Shown here: positions 1 to 13,770 of the stretch, in pieces
Layout: each line of letters opens with the position of its first letter
Position numbering within the stretch: the stretch's first letter is position 1
Assembly (NCBI GenBank): GCA_033032865.1
Contig: JAWHQI010001490.1
Span: 1 to 64,000 of the forward strand
Reading direction: 5' to 3'
Origin: Dactylorhiza incarnata
Taxonomy: Eukaryota; Streptophyta; Magnoliopsida; Asparagales; Orchidaceae
DNA length: 64,000 bases
Position numbers and translations under genes: made by a program
Notes under the pieces: generated by a model
Seen by the model: only the letters and a program-made list of their open reading frames with translations
What the model was told of the DNA's origin: nothing
Database searches by the model: none

Positions 1-3000
1 AAGGCGCGGCACCGGGCAGAAAAATTGCGAATCGCATAGTTTAGGTAATATACGCAGAACACGCGCCTTTTGAAAATAGACGTCCTATATGACATTTTTA
101 GGAAAAGTGTTCAACATCAAAGTTGTAGATCTCGACGAGATCTACAACTTTCATGTTGAACACTTTTCCTAAAAATGTCATATAGGATGTCTATTTTCTG
201 AAGGCGCGCACCGGGCAGAACAATTGCGAATCGCATAGTTTAGGTAATATACGCAGAACACGCGCCTTTTGAAAATAGACGTCCTATATGACATTTTTAG
301 GAAAGTGTTCAACATCAAAGTTGTAGATCTCGAGATCTACAACTTTCATGTTGAACACTTTTCCTAAAAATGTCATATAGGATGTCTATTTTCTGAAGGC
401 GCGGCACCGGGCAGAACAATTGCGAATCGCATAGTTTAGGTAATATACGCAGAACACGCGCCTTTTGAAAATAGACGTCCTATATGACATTTTTAGGAAA
501 AGTGTTCAACATCAAAGTTGTAGATCTCGACGAGATCTACAACTTTCATGTTGAACACTTTTCCTAAAAATGTCATATAGGATGTCTATTTTCTGAAGGC
601 GCGGCACCGGGCAGAACAATGCGAATCGCATAGTTTAGGTAATATACGCAGAACACGCGCCTTTTGAAAATAGACGTCCTATATGACATTTTTAGGAAAA
701 GTGTTCAACATCAAAGTTGTAGATCTCGACGAGATCTACAACTTTCATGTTGAACACTTTTCCTAAAAATGTCATATAGGATGTCTATTTTCTGAAGGCG
801 CGGCACCGGGCAGAACAATTGCGAATCGCATAGTTTAGGTAATATACGCAGAACACGCGCCTTTTGAAAATAGACGTCCTATATGACATTTTTAGGAAAA
901 GTGTTCAACATCAAAGTTGTAGATCTCGACGAGATCTACAACTTTCATGTTGAACACTTTTCCTAAAAATGTCATATAGGATGTCTATTTTCTGAAGGCG
1001 CGCGGCACCGGGCAGAACAATTGCGAATCGCATAGTTTAGGTAATATACGCAGAACACGCGCCTTTTGAAAATAGACGTCCTATATGACATTTTTAGGAA
1101 AAGTGTTCAACATCAAAGTTGTAGATCTCGACGAGATCTACAACTTTCATGTTGAACACTTTTCCTAAAAATGTCATATAGGATGTCTATTTTCTGAAGG
1201 CGCGGCACCGGGCAGAACAATTGCGAATCGCATAGTTTAGGTAATATACGCAGAACACGCGCCTTTTGAAAATAGACGTCCTATATGACATTTTTAGGAA
1301 AAGTGTTCAACATGAAAGTTGTAGATCTCGACGAGATCTACAACTTTCATGTTGAACACTTTTCCTAAAAATGTCATATAGGATGTCTATTTTCTGAAGG
1401 CGCGGCACCGGCAGAACAATTGCGAATCGCATAGTTTAGGTAATATACGCAGAACACGCGCCTTTGAAAATAGACGTCCTATATGACATTTTTAGGAAAA
1501 GTGTTCAACATCAAAGTTGTAGATCTCGACGAGATCTACAACTTTCATGTTGAACACTTTTCCTAAAAATGTCATATAGGATGTCTATTTTCTGAAGGCG
1601 CGGCACCGGCAGAACAATGCGAATCGCATAGTTTAGGTAATATACGCAGAACACGCGCCTTTTGAAAATAGACGTCCTATATGACATTTTTAGGAAAAGT
1701 GTTCAACATCAAAGTTGTAGATCTCGACGAGATCTACAACTTTCATGTTGAACACTTTTCCTAAAAATGTCATATAGGATGTCTATTTTCTGAAGGCGCG
1801 GCACCGGGCAGAACAATTGCGAATCGCATAGTTTAGGTAATATACGCAGAACACGCGCCTTTTGAAAATAGACGTCCTATATGACATTTTTAGGAAAAGT
1901 GTTCAACATCAAAGTTGTAGATCTCGACGAGATCTACAACTTTCATGTTGAACACTTTTCCTAAAAATGTCATATAGGATGTCTATTTTCTGAAGGCGCG
2001 GCACCGGGCAGAACAATTGCGAATCGCATAGTTTAGGTAATATACGCAGAACACGCGCCTTTGAAAATAGACGTCCTATATGACATTTTTAGGAAAAGTG
2101 TTCAACATCAAAGTTGTAGATCTCGACGAGATCTACAACTTTCATGTTGAACACTTTTCCTAAAAATGTCATATAGGATGTCTATTTTCTGAAGGCGCGG
2201 CACCGGGCAGAACAATTGCGAATCGCATAGTTTAGGTAATATACGCAGAACACGCGCCTTTTGAAAATAGACGTCCTATATGACATTTTTAGGAAAAGTG
2301 TTCAACATCAAAGTTGTAGATCTCGACGAGATCTACAACTTTCATGTTGAACACTTTTCCTAAAAATGTCATATAGGATGTCTATTTTCTGAAGGCGCGG
2401 CACCGGGCAGAACAATTGCGAATCGCATAGTTTAGGTAATATACGCAGAACACGCGCCTTTTGAAAATAGACGTCCTATATGACATTTTTAGGAAAAGTG
2501 TTCAACATCAAAGTTGTAGATCTCGACGAGATCTACAACTTTCATGTTGAACACTTTTCCTAAAAATGTCATATAGGATGTCTATTTTCTGAAGGCGCGG
2601 CACCGGGCAGAACAATTGCGAATCGCATAGTTTAGGTAATATACGCAGAACACGCGCCTTTGAAAATAGACGTCCTATATGACATTTTTAGGAAAAGTGT
2701 TCAACATCAAAGTTGTAGATCTCGACGAGATCTACAACTTTCATGTTGAACACTTTTCCTAAAAATGTCATATAGGATGTCTATTTTCTGAAGGCGCGGC
2801 ACCGGGCAGAACAATTGCGAATCGCATAGTTTAGGTAATATACGCAGAACACGCGCCTTTTGAAAATAGACGTCCTATATGACATTTTTAGGAAAAGTGT
2901 TCAACATCAAAGTTGTAGATCTCGACGAGATCTACAACTTTCATGTTGAACACTTTCCTAAAAATGTCATATAGGATGTCTATTTTCTGAAGGCGCGGCA

Positions 3001-5582
3001 CCGGGCAGAACAATTGCGAATCGCATAGTTTAGGTAATATACGCAGAACACGCGCCTTTTGAAAATAGACGTCCTATATGACATTTTTAGGAAAAGTGTT
3101 CAACATCAAAGTTGTAGATCTCGACGAGATCTACAACTTTCATGTTGAACACTTTTCCTAAAAATGTCATATAGGATGTCTATTTTCTGAAGGCGCGGCA
3201 CCGGGCAGAACAATTGCGAATCGCATAGTTTAGGTAATATACGCAGAACACGCGCCTTTGAAAATAGACGTCCTATATGACATTTTTAGGAAAAGTGTTC
3301 AACATCAAAGTTGTAGATCTCGACGAGATCTACAACTTTCATGTTGAACACTTTTCCTAAAAATGTCATATAGGATGTCTATTTTCTGAAGGCGCGGCAC
3401 CGGGCAGAACAATTGCGAATCGCATAGTTTAGGTAATATACGCAGAACACGCGCCTTTTGAAAATAGACGTCCTATATGACATTTTAGGAAAAGTGTTCA
3501 ACATCAAAGTTGTAGATCTCGACGAGATCTACAACTTTCATGTTGAACACTTTTCCTAAAAATGTCATATAGGATGTCTATTTTCTGAAGGCGCGGCACC
3601 GGGCAGAACAATTGCGAATCGCATAGTTTAGGTAATATACGCAGAACACGCGCCTTTTGAAAATAGACGTCCTATATGACATTTTTAGGAAAAGTGTTCA
3701 ACATCAAAGTTGTAGATCTCGACGAGATCTACAACTTTCATGTTGAACACTTTTCCTAAAAATGTCATATAGGATGTCTATTTTCTGAAGGCGCGGCACC
3801 GGGCAGAACAATTGCGAATCGCATAGTTTAGGTAATATACGCAGAACACGCGCCTTTTGAAAATAGACGTCCTATATGACATTTTTAGGAAAAGTGTTCA
3901 ACATCAAAGTTGTAGATCTCGACGAGATCTACAACTTTCATGTTGAACACTTTTCCTAAAAATGTCATATAGGATGTCTATTTTCTGAAGGCGCGGCACC
4001 GGGCAGAACAATTGCGAATCGCATAGTTTAGGTAATATACGCAGAACACGCGCCTTTTGAAAATAGACGTCCTATATGACATTTTAGGAAAAGTGTTCAA
4101 CATGAAAGTTGTAGATCTCGTCGAGATCTACAACTTTCATGTTGAACACTTTTCCTAAAAATGTCATATAGGATGTCTATTTTCTGAAGGCGCGGCACCG
4201 GGCAGAACAATTGCGAATCGCATAGTTTAGGTAATATACGCAGAACACGCGCCTTTTGAAAATAGACGTCCTATATGACATTTTTAGGAAAAGTGTTCAA
4301 CATCAAAGTTGTAGATCTCGACGAGATCTACAACTTTCATGTTGAACACTTTTCCTAAAAATGTCATATAGGATGTCTATTTTTGAAGGCGCGGCACCGG
4401 GCAGAACAATTGCGAATCGCATAGTTTAGGTAATATACGCAGAACACGCGCCTTTTGAAAATAGACGTCCTATATGACATTTTTAGGAAAAGTGTTCAAC
4501 ATCAAAGTTGTAGATCTCGACGAGATCTACAACTTTCATGTTGAACACTTTCCTAAAAATGTCATATAGGATGTCTATTTTCTGAAGGCGCGGCACCGGG
4601 CAGAACAATTGCGAATCGCATAGTTTAGGTAATATACGCAGAACACGCGCCTTTTGAAAATAGACGTCCTATATGACATTTTTAGGAAAAGTGTTCAACA
4701 TCAAAGTTGTAGATCTCGACGAGATCTACAACTTTCATGTTGAACACTTTTCCTAAAAATGTCATATAGGATGTCTATTTTCTGAAGGCGCGGCACCGGC
4801 AGAACAATTGCGAATCGCATAGTTTAGGTAATATACGCAGAACACGCGCCTTTTGAAAATAGACGTCCTATATGACATTTTTAGGAAAAGTGTTCAACAT
4901 CAAAGTTGTAGATCTCGACGAGATCTACAACTTTCATGTTGAACACTTTTCCTAAAAATGTCATATAGGATGTCTATTTTCTGAAGGCGCGGCACCGGGC
5001 AGAACAATTGCGAATCGCATAGTTTAGGTAATATACGCAGAACACGCGCCTTTTGAAAATAGACGTCCTATATGACATTTTTAGGAAAAGTGTTCAACAT
5101 CAAAGTTGTAGATCTCGACGAGATCTACAACTTTCATGTTGAACACTTTTCCTAAAAATGTCATATAGGATGTCTATTTTCTGAAGGCGCGGCACGGGCA
5201 GAACAATTGCGAATCGCATAGTTTAGGTAATATACGCAGAACACGCGCCTTTGAAAATAGACGTCCTATATGACATTTTTAGGAAAAGTGTTCAACATCA
5301 AAGTTGTAGATCTCGACGAGATCTACAACTTTCATGTTGAACACTTTTCCTAAAAATGTCATATAGGATGTCTATTTTCTGAAGGCGCGGCACCGGGCAG
5401 AACAATGCGAATCGCATAGTTTAGGTAATATACGCAGAACACGCGCCTTTTGAAAATAGACGTCCTATATGACATTTTTAGGAAAAGTGTTCAACATCAA
5501 AGTTGTAGATCTCGACGAGATCTACAACTTTCATGTTGAACACTTTTCCTAAAAATGTCATATAGGATGTCTATTTTCTGAA

Positions 5583-5656
5583 GCGCGGCCGGCCACGAAG
5601 CAGGATAACGAAAAATTGCGAATCCTATATGACATTTTTAGGAAATATACGTAAGT
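5583..5656. repeat. Scrambled satellite monomer
   Basis: One unit in the homogeneous zone is disrupted. After the normal right arm the spacer is replaced by non-satellite sequence (GGCCGGCCACGAAGCAGGAT). This is followed by a fragment of spacer, a short piece of left arm, a bit of spacer again, and then directly the right arm starting at CGAGATCTAC. The left arm is almost entirely missing, so no hairpin can form. This is the only place in the first 19 kb where sequence foreign to the monomer appears. Confidence 0.85.
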
Positions 5657-5920
5657 CGAGATCTACAACTTTCATGTTGAACACTTTTCCTAAAAATGTC
5701 ATATAGGATGTCTATTTTCTGAAGGCGCGGCACCGGGCAGAACAATTGCGAATCGCATAGTTTAGGTAATATACGCAGAACACGCGCCTTTGAAAATAGA
5801 CGTCCTATATGACATTTTTAGGAAAAGTGTTCAACATCAAAGTTGTAGATCTCGACGAGATCTACAACTTTCATGTTGAACACTTTTCCTAAAAATGTCA
5901 TATAGGATGTCTATTTTCTG

Positions 5921-6120
5921 AAGGCGCGGCACCGGGCAGAACAATTGCGAATCGCATAGTTTAGGTAATATACGCAGAACACGCGCCTTTTGAAAATAGA
6001 CGTCCTATATGACATTTTTAGGAAAAGTGTTCAACATCAAAGTTGTAGATCTCGACGAGATCTACAACTTTCATGTTGAACACTTTTCCTAAAAATGTCA
6101 TATAGGATGTCTATTTTCTG
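5921..6120. repeat. Representative satellite monomer with 147 bp foldback
   Basis: This is a consensus-like 200 bp unit. Taking AAGGCGCGGC as position 1, the spacer is 9-61. The left arm is 62-134, the single central base is 135, and the right arm is 136-208, running 8 bases into the next unit. In the window the palindrome spans 5982-6128 and is centred on 6055. The arms pair over 73 bp with four mismatches: two where left CCTTTTG faces right-arm complement CCTTCAG, one where GACGTCC faces GACATCC, and one where CATCAAAG faces CATGAAAG. Each arm holds one AGATCT site near the centre, so two occur 11 bp apart in most monomers. Confidence 0.95.
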
Positions 6121-9100
6121 AAGGCGCGGCACCGGGCAGAACAATTGCGAATCGCATAGTTTAGGTAATATACGCAGAACACGCGCCTTTTGAAAATAGA
6201 CGTCCTATATGACATTTTTAGGAAAAGTGTTCAACATCAAAGTTGTAGATCTCGACGAGATCTACAACTTTCATGTTGAACACTTTTCCTAAAAATGTCA
6301 TATAGGATGTCTATTTTCTGAAGGCGCGGCACCGGGCAGAACAATTGCGAATCGCATAGTTTAGGTAATATACGCAGAACACGCGCCTTTTGAAAATAGA
6401 CGTCCTATATGACATTTTTAGGAAAAGTGTTCAACATGAAAGTTGTAGATCTCGACGAGATCTACAACTTTCATGTTGAACACTTTTCCTAAAAATGTCA
6501 TATAGGATGTCTATTTTCTGAAGGCGCGGCACCGGGCAGAACAATTGCGAATCGCATAGTTTAGGTAATATACGCAGAACACGCGCCTTTGAAAATAGAC
6601 GTCCTATATGACATTTTTAGGAAAAGTGTTCAACATCAAAGTTGTAGATCTCGACGAGATCTACAACTTTCATGTTGAACACTTTTCCTAAAAATGTCAT
6701 ATAGGATGTCTATTTTCTGAAGGCGCGGCACCGGGCAGAACAATTGCGAATCGCATAGTTTAGGTAATATACGCAGAAACACGCGCCTTTTGAAAATAGA
6801 CGTCCTATATGACATTTTTAGGAAAAGTGTTCAACATCAAAGTTGTAGATCTCGACGAGATCTACAACTTTCATGTTGAACACTTTTCCTAAAAATGTCA
6901 TATAGGATGTCTATTTTCTGAAGGCGCGGCACCGGGCAGAACAATTGCGAATCGCATAGTTTAGGTAATATACGCAGAACACGCGCCTTTTGAAAATAGA
7001 CGTCCTATATGACATTTTAGGAAAAGTGTTCAACATCAAAGTTGTAGATCTCGACGAGATCTACAACTTTCATGTTGAACACTTTTCCTAAAAATGTCAT
7101 ATAGGATGTCTATTTTCTGAAGGCGCGGCACCGGGCAGAACAATTGCGAATCGCATAGTTTAGGTAATATACGCAGAACACGCGCCTTTTGAAAATAGAC
7201 GTCCTATATGACATTTTTAGGAAAAGTGTTCAACATCAAAGTTGTAGATCTCGACGAGATCTACAACTTTCATGTTGAACACTTTTCCTAAAAATGTCAT
7301 ATAGGATGTCTATTTTCTGAAGGCGCGGCACCGGGCAGAACAATTGCGAATCGCATAGTTTAGGTAATATACGCAGAACACGCGCCTTTTGAAAATAGAC
7401 GTCCTATATGACATTTTTAGGAAAAGTGTTCAACATCAAAGTTGTAGATCTCGACGAGATCTACAACTTTCATGTTGAACACTTTTCCTAAAAATGTCAT
7501 ATAGGATGTCTATTTTCTGAAGGCGCGCACCGGGCAGAACAATTGCGAATCGCATAGTTTAGGTAATATACGCAGAACACGCGCTTTTGAAAATAGACGT
7601 CCTATATGACATTTTTAGGAAAAGTGTTCAACATCAAAGTTGTAGATCTCGACGAGATCTACAACTTTCATGTTGAACACTTTTCCTAAAAATGTCATAT
7701 AGGATGTCTATTTTCTGAAGGCGCGGCACCGGGCAGAACAATTGCGAATCGCATAGTTTAGGTAATATACGCAGAACACGCGCCTTTTGAAAATAGACGT
7801 CCTATATGACATTTTAGGAAAAGTGTTCAACATCAAAGTTGTAGATCTCGACGAGATCTACAACTTTCATGTTGAACACTTTTCCTAAAAATGTCATATA
7901 GGATGTCTATTTTCTGAAGGCGCGGCACCGGGCAGAACAATTGCGAATCGCATAGTTTAGGTAATATACGCAGAACACGCGCCTTTTGAAAATAGACGTC
8001 CTATATGACATTTTTAGGAAAAGTGTTCAACATCAAAGTTGTAGATCTCGACGAGATCTACAACTTTCATGTTGAACACTTTTCCTAAAAATGTCATATA
8101 GGATGTCTATTTTCTGAAGGCGCGGCACCGGGCAGAACAATTGCGAATCGCATAGTTTAGGTAATATACGCAGAACACGCGCCTTTTGAAAATAGACGTC
8201 CTATATGACATTTTTAGGAAAAGTGTTCAACATCAAAGTTGTAGATCTCGACGAGATCTACAACTTTCATGTTGAACACTTTTCCTAAAAATGTCATATA
8301 GGATGTCTATTTTCTGAAGGCGCGGCACCGGGCAGAACAATTGCGAATCGCATAGTTTAGGTAATATACGCAGAACACGCGCCTTTTGAAAATAGACGTC
8401 CTATATGACATTTTTAGGAAAAGTGTTCAACATCAAAGTTGTAGATCTCGACGAGATCTACAACTTTCATGTTGAACACTTTTCCTAAAAATGTCATATA
8501 GGATGTCTATTTTCTGAAGGCGCGGCACCGGGCAGAACAATTGCGAATCGCATAGTTTAGGTAATATACGCAGAACACGCGCCTTTTGAAAATAGACGTC
8601 CTATATGACATTTTTAGGAAAAGTGTTCAACATCAAAGTTGTAGATCTCGACGAGATCTACAACTTTCATGTTGAACACTTTTCCTAAAAATGTCATATA
8701 GGATGTCTATTTTCTGAAGGCGCGGCACCGGGCAGAACAATTGCGAATCGCATAGTTTAGGTAATATACGCAGAACACGCGCCTTTTGAAAATAGACGTC
8801 CTATATGACATTTTTAGGAAAAGTGTTCAACATCAAAGTTGTAGATCTCGACGAGATCTACAACTTTCATGTTGAACACTTTTCCTAAAAATGTCATATA
8901 GGATGTCTATTTTCTGAAGGCGCGGCACCGGCAGAACAATTGCGAATCGCATAGTTTAGGTAATATACGCAGAACACGCGCCTTTTGAAAATAGACGTCC
9001 TATATGACATTTTTAGGAAAAGTGTTCAACATCAAAGTTGTAGATCTCGACGAGATCTACAACTTTCATGTTGAACACTTTTCCTAAAAATGTCATATAG

Positions 9101-11514
9101 GATGTCTATTTTCTGAAGGCGCGGCACCGGGCAGAACAATTGCGAATCGCATAGTTTAGGTAATATACGCAGAACACGCGCCTTTGAAAATAGACGTCCT
9201 ATATGACATTTTTAGGAAAAGTGTTCAACATCAAAGTTGTAGATCTCGACGAGATCTACAACTTTCATGTTGAACACTTTTCCTAAAAATGTCATATAGG
9301 ATGTCTATTTTCTGAAGGCGCGGCACGGGCAGAACAATTGCGAATCGCATAGTTTAGGTAATATACGCAGAACACGCGCCTTTTGAAAATAGACGTCCTA
9401 TATGACATTTTTAGGAAAAGTGTTCAACATCAAAGTTGTAGATCTCGACGAGATCTACAACTTTCATGTTGAACACTTTTCCTAAAAATGTCATATAGGA
9501 TGTCTATTTTCTGAAGGCGCGGCACCGGGCAGAACAATTGCGAATCGCATAGTTTAGGTAATATACGCAGAACACGCGCCTTTGAAAATAGACGTCCTAT
9601 ATGACATTTTTAGGAAAAGTGTTCAACATCAAAGTTGTAGATCTCGACGAGATCTACAACTTTCATGTTGAACACTTTTCCTAAAAATGTCATATAGGAT
9701 GTCTATTTTCTGAAGGCGCGGCACCGGGCAGAACAATTGCGAATCGCATAGTTTAGGTAATATACGCAGAACACGCGCCTTTTGAAAATAGACGTCCTAT
9801 ATGACATTTTTAGGAAAAGTGTTCAACATCAAAGTTGTAGATCTCGACGAGATCTACAACTTTCATGTTGAACACTTTTCCTAAAAATGTCATATAGGAT
9901 GTCTATTTTCTGAAGGCGCGGCACCGGGCAGAACAATTGCGAATCGCATAGTTTAGGTAATATACGCAGAACACGCGCCTTTTGAAAATAGACGTCCTAT
10001 ATGACATTTTTAGGAAAAGTGTTCAACATCAAAGTTGTAGATCTCGACGAGATCTACAACTTTCATGTTGAACACTTTTCCTAAAAATGTCATATAGGAT
10101 GTCTATTTTCTGAAGGCGCGGCACCGGGCAGAACAATTGCGAATCGCATAGTTTAGGTAATATACGCAGAACACGCGCCTTTTGAAAATAGACGTCCTAT
10201 ATGACATTTTTAGGAAAAGTGTTCAACATCAAAGTTGTAGATCTCGACGAGATCTACAACTTTCATGTTGAACACTTTTCCTAAAAATGTCATATAGGAT
10301 GTCTATTTTCTGAAGGCGCGGCACCGGGCAGAACAATTGCGAATCGCATAGTTTAGGTAATATACGCAGAACACGCGCCTTTTGAAAATAGACGTCCTAT
10401 ATGACATTTTTAGGAAAAGTGTTCAACATCAAAGTTGTAGATCTCGACGAGATCTACAACTTTCATGTTGAACACTTTTCCTAAAAATGTCATATAGGAT
10501 GTCTATTTTCTGAAGGCGCGGCACCGGGCAGAACAATTGCGAATCGCATAGTTTAGGTAATATACGCAGAACACGCGCCTTTGAAAATAGACGTCCTATA
10601 TGACATTTTTAGGAAAAGTGTTCAACATCAAAGTTGTAGATCTCGACGAGATCTACAACTTTCATGTTGAACACTTTTCCTAAAAATGTCATATAGGATG
10701 TCTATTTTCTGAAGGCGCGGCACCGGGCAGAACAATTGCGAATCGCATAGTTTAGGTAATATACAGCAGAACACGCGCTTTTGAAAATAGACGTCCTATA
10801 TGACATTTTTAGGAAAAGTGTTCAACATCAAAGTTGTAGATCTCGACGAGATCTACAACTTTCATGTTGAACACTTTTCCTAAAAATGTCATATAGGATG
10901 TCTATTTTCTGAAGGCGCGGCACGGGGCAGAACAATTGCGAATCGCATAGTTTAGGTAATATACGCAGAACACGCGCCTTTGAAAATAGACGTCCTATAT
11001 GACATTTTTAGGAAAAGTGTTCAACATCAAAGTTGTAGATCTCGACGAGATCTACAACTTTCATGTTGAACACTTTTCCTAAAAATGTCATATAGGATGT
11101 CTATTTTCTGAAGGCGCGGCACCGGGCAGAACAATTGCGAATCGCATAGTTTAGGTAATATACGCAGAACACGCGCTTTTGAAAATAGACGTCCTATATG
11201 ACATTTTTAGGAAAAGTGTTCAACATCAAAGTTGTAGATCTCGACGAGATCTACAACATGTTGAACACTTTTCCTAAAAATGTCATATAGGATGTCTATT
11301 TTCTGAAGGCGCGGCACGGGCAGAACAATTGCGAATCGCATAGTTTAGGTAATATACGCAGAACACGCGCCTTTTGAAAATAGACGTCCTATATGACATT
11401 TTTAGGAAAAGTGTTCAACATCAAAGTTGTAGATCTCGACGAGATCTACAACTTTCATGTTGAACACTTTTCCTAAAAATGTCATATAGGATGTCTATTT
11501 TCTGAAGGCGCGGC

Positions 11515-11572
11515 ACCGAGCAGAAGAAAAATTGCGAAATCACATAGTTTAGGAAATATACGCAGCGAGATC
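11515..11572. repeat. Monomer lacking its left palindrome arm
   Basis: The spacer here carries several changes (an extra GAA after CAGAA, GAAATCACATAG, AGGAAATATACGCAG). It then jumps straight to CGAGATCTACAACTTTC, the start of the right arm, skipping the whole left arm. The join is at or near the palindrome centre. Confidence 0.85.
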
Positions 11573-13700
11573 TACAACTTTCATGTTGAACACTTTTCCT
11601 AAAAATGTCATATAGGATGTCTATTTTCTGAAGGCGCGGCACCGGGCAGAACAATTGCGAATCGCATAGTTTAGGTAATATACGCAGCAGAACACGCGCC
11701 TTTTGAAAATAGACGTCCTATATGACATTTTTAGGAAAAGTGTTCAACATCAAAGTTGTAGATCTCGACGAGATCTACAACTTTCATGTTGAACACTTTT
11801 CCTAAAAATGTCATATAGGATGTCTATTTTCTGAAGGCGCGGCACGGGCAGAACAATTGCGAATCGCATAGTTTAGGTAATATACGCAGAACACGCGCCT
11901 TTTGAAAATAGACGTCCTATATGACATTTTTAGGAAAAGTGTTCAACATCAAAGTTGTAGATCTCGACGAGATCTACAACTTTCATGTTGAACACTTTTC
12001 CTAAAAATGTCATATAGGATGTCTATTTTCTGAAGGCGCGGCACCGGGCAGAACAATTGCGAATCGCATAGTTTAGGTAATATACGCAGAACACGCGCCT
12101 TTTGAAAATAGACGTCCTATATGACATTTTTAGGAAAAGTGTTCAACATCAAAGTTGTAGATCTCGACGAGATCTACAACTTTCATGTTGAACACTTTTC
12201 CTAAAAATGTCATATAGGATGTCTATTTTCTGAAGGCGCGGCACCGGGCAGAACAATTGCGAATCGCATAGTTTAGGTAATATACGCAGAACACGCGCCT
12301 TTTGAAAATAGACGTCCTATATGACATTTTTAGGAAAAGTGTTCAACATCAAAGTTGTAGATCTCGACGAGATCTACAACTTTCATGTTGAACACTTTTC
12401 CTAAAAATGTCATATAGGATGTCTATTTTCTGAAGGCGCGGCACCGGGCAGAACAATTGCGAATCGCATAGTTTAGGTAATATACGCAAAAACACGCCTT
12501 TTGAAAATAGACGTCCTATATGACATTTTTAGGAAAAGTGTTCAACATCAAAGTTGTAGATCTCGACGAGATCTACAACTTTCATGTTGAACACTTTTCC
12601 TAAAAATGTCATATAGGATGTCTATTTCTGAAGGCGCGGCACGGGCAGAACAATTGCGAATCGCATAGTTTAGGTAATATACGCAGAACACGCGCCTTTT
12701 GAAAATAGACGTCCTATATGACATTTTTAGGAAAAGTGTTCAACATCAAAGTTGTAGATCTCGACGAGATCTACAACTTTCATGTTGAACACTTTTCCTA
12801 AAAATGTCATATAGGATGTCTATTTTCTGAAGGCGCGGCACCGGGCAGAACAATTGCGAATCGCATAGTTTAGGTAATATACGCAGAACACGCGCCTTTT
12901 GAAAATAGACGTCCTATATGACATTTTTAGGAAAAGTGTTCAACATCAAAGTTGTAGATCTCGACGAGATCTACAACTTTCATGTTGAACACTTTTCCTA
13001 AAAATGTCATATAGGATGTCTATTTTCTGAAGGCGCGGCACCGGGCAGAACAATTGCGAATCGCATAGTTTAGGTAATATACGCAGAACACGCGCCTTTT
13101 GAAAATAGACGTCCTATATGACATTTTTAGGAAAAGTGTTCAACATCAAAGTTGTAGATCTCGACGAGATCTACAACTTTCATGTTGAACATTTCCTAAA
13201 AATGTCATATAGGATGTCTATTTCTGAAGGCGCGGCACGGGCAGAACAATTGCGAATCGCATAGTTTAGGTAATATACGCAGAACACGCGCCTTTTGAAA
13301 ATAGACGTCCTATATGACATTTTTAGGAAAAGTGTTCAACATAAAGTTGTAGATCTCGACGAGATCTACAACTTTCATGTTGAACACTTTCCTAAAAATG
13401 TCATATAGGATGTCTATTTTCTGAAGGCGCGGCACCGGGCAGAACAATTGCGAATCGCATAGTTTAGGTAATATACGCAGAACACGCGCCTTTTGAAAAT
13501 AGACGTCCTATATGACATTTTTAGGAAAAGTGTTCAACATCAAAGTTGTAGATCTCGACGAGATCTACAACTTTCATGTTGAACACTTTTCCTAAAAATG
13601 TCATATAGGATGTCTATTTTCTGAAGGCGCGGCACCGGGCAGAACAATTGCGAATCGCATAGTTTAGGTAATATACGCAGAACACGCGCCTTTTGAAAAT

Positions 13701-13770
13701 AAATAGACGTCCTATATGAAATTTTAGGAAAAGTGTTCAACATCAAAGTTGTAGATCTGTCTTTCCTAAA
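13701..13770. repeat. Monomer with a deletion across the palindrome centre
   Basis: This unit has a four-base duplication (AAATAAATAGACG) and a substitution in the left arm. It then passes from GTAGATCTG to TCTTTCCTAAAAATG, so the central base and most of the inner right arm are missing. The deletion removes the part of the monomer that would form the hairpin tip. Confidence 0.85.
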
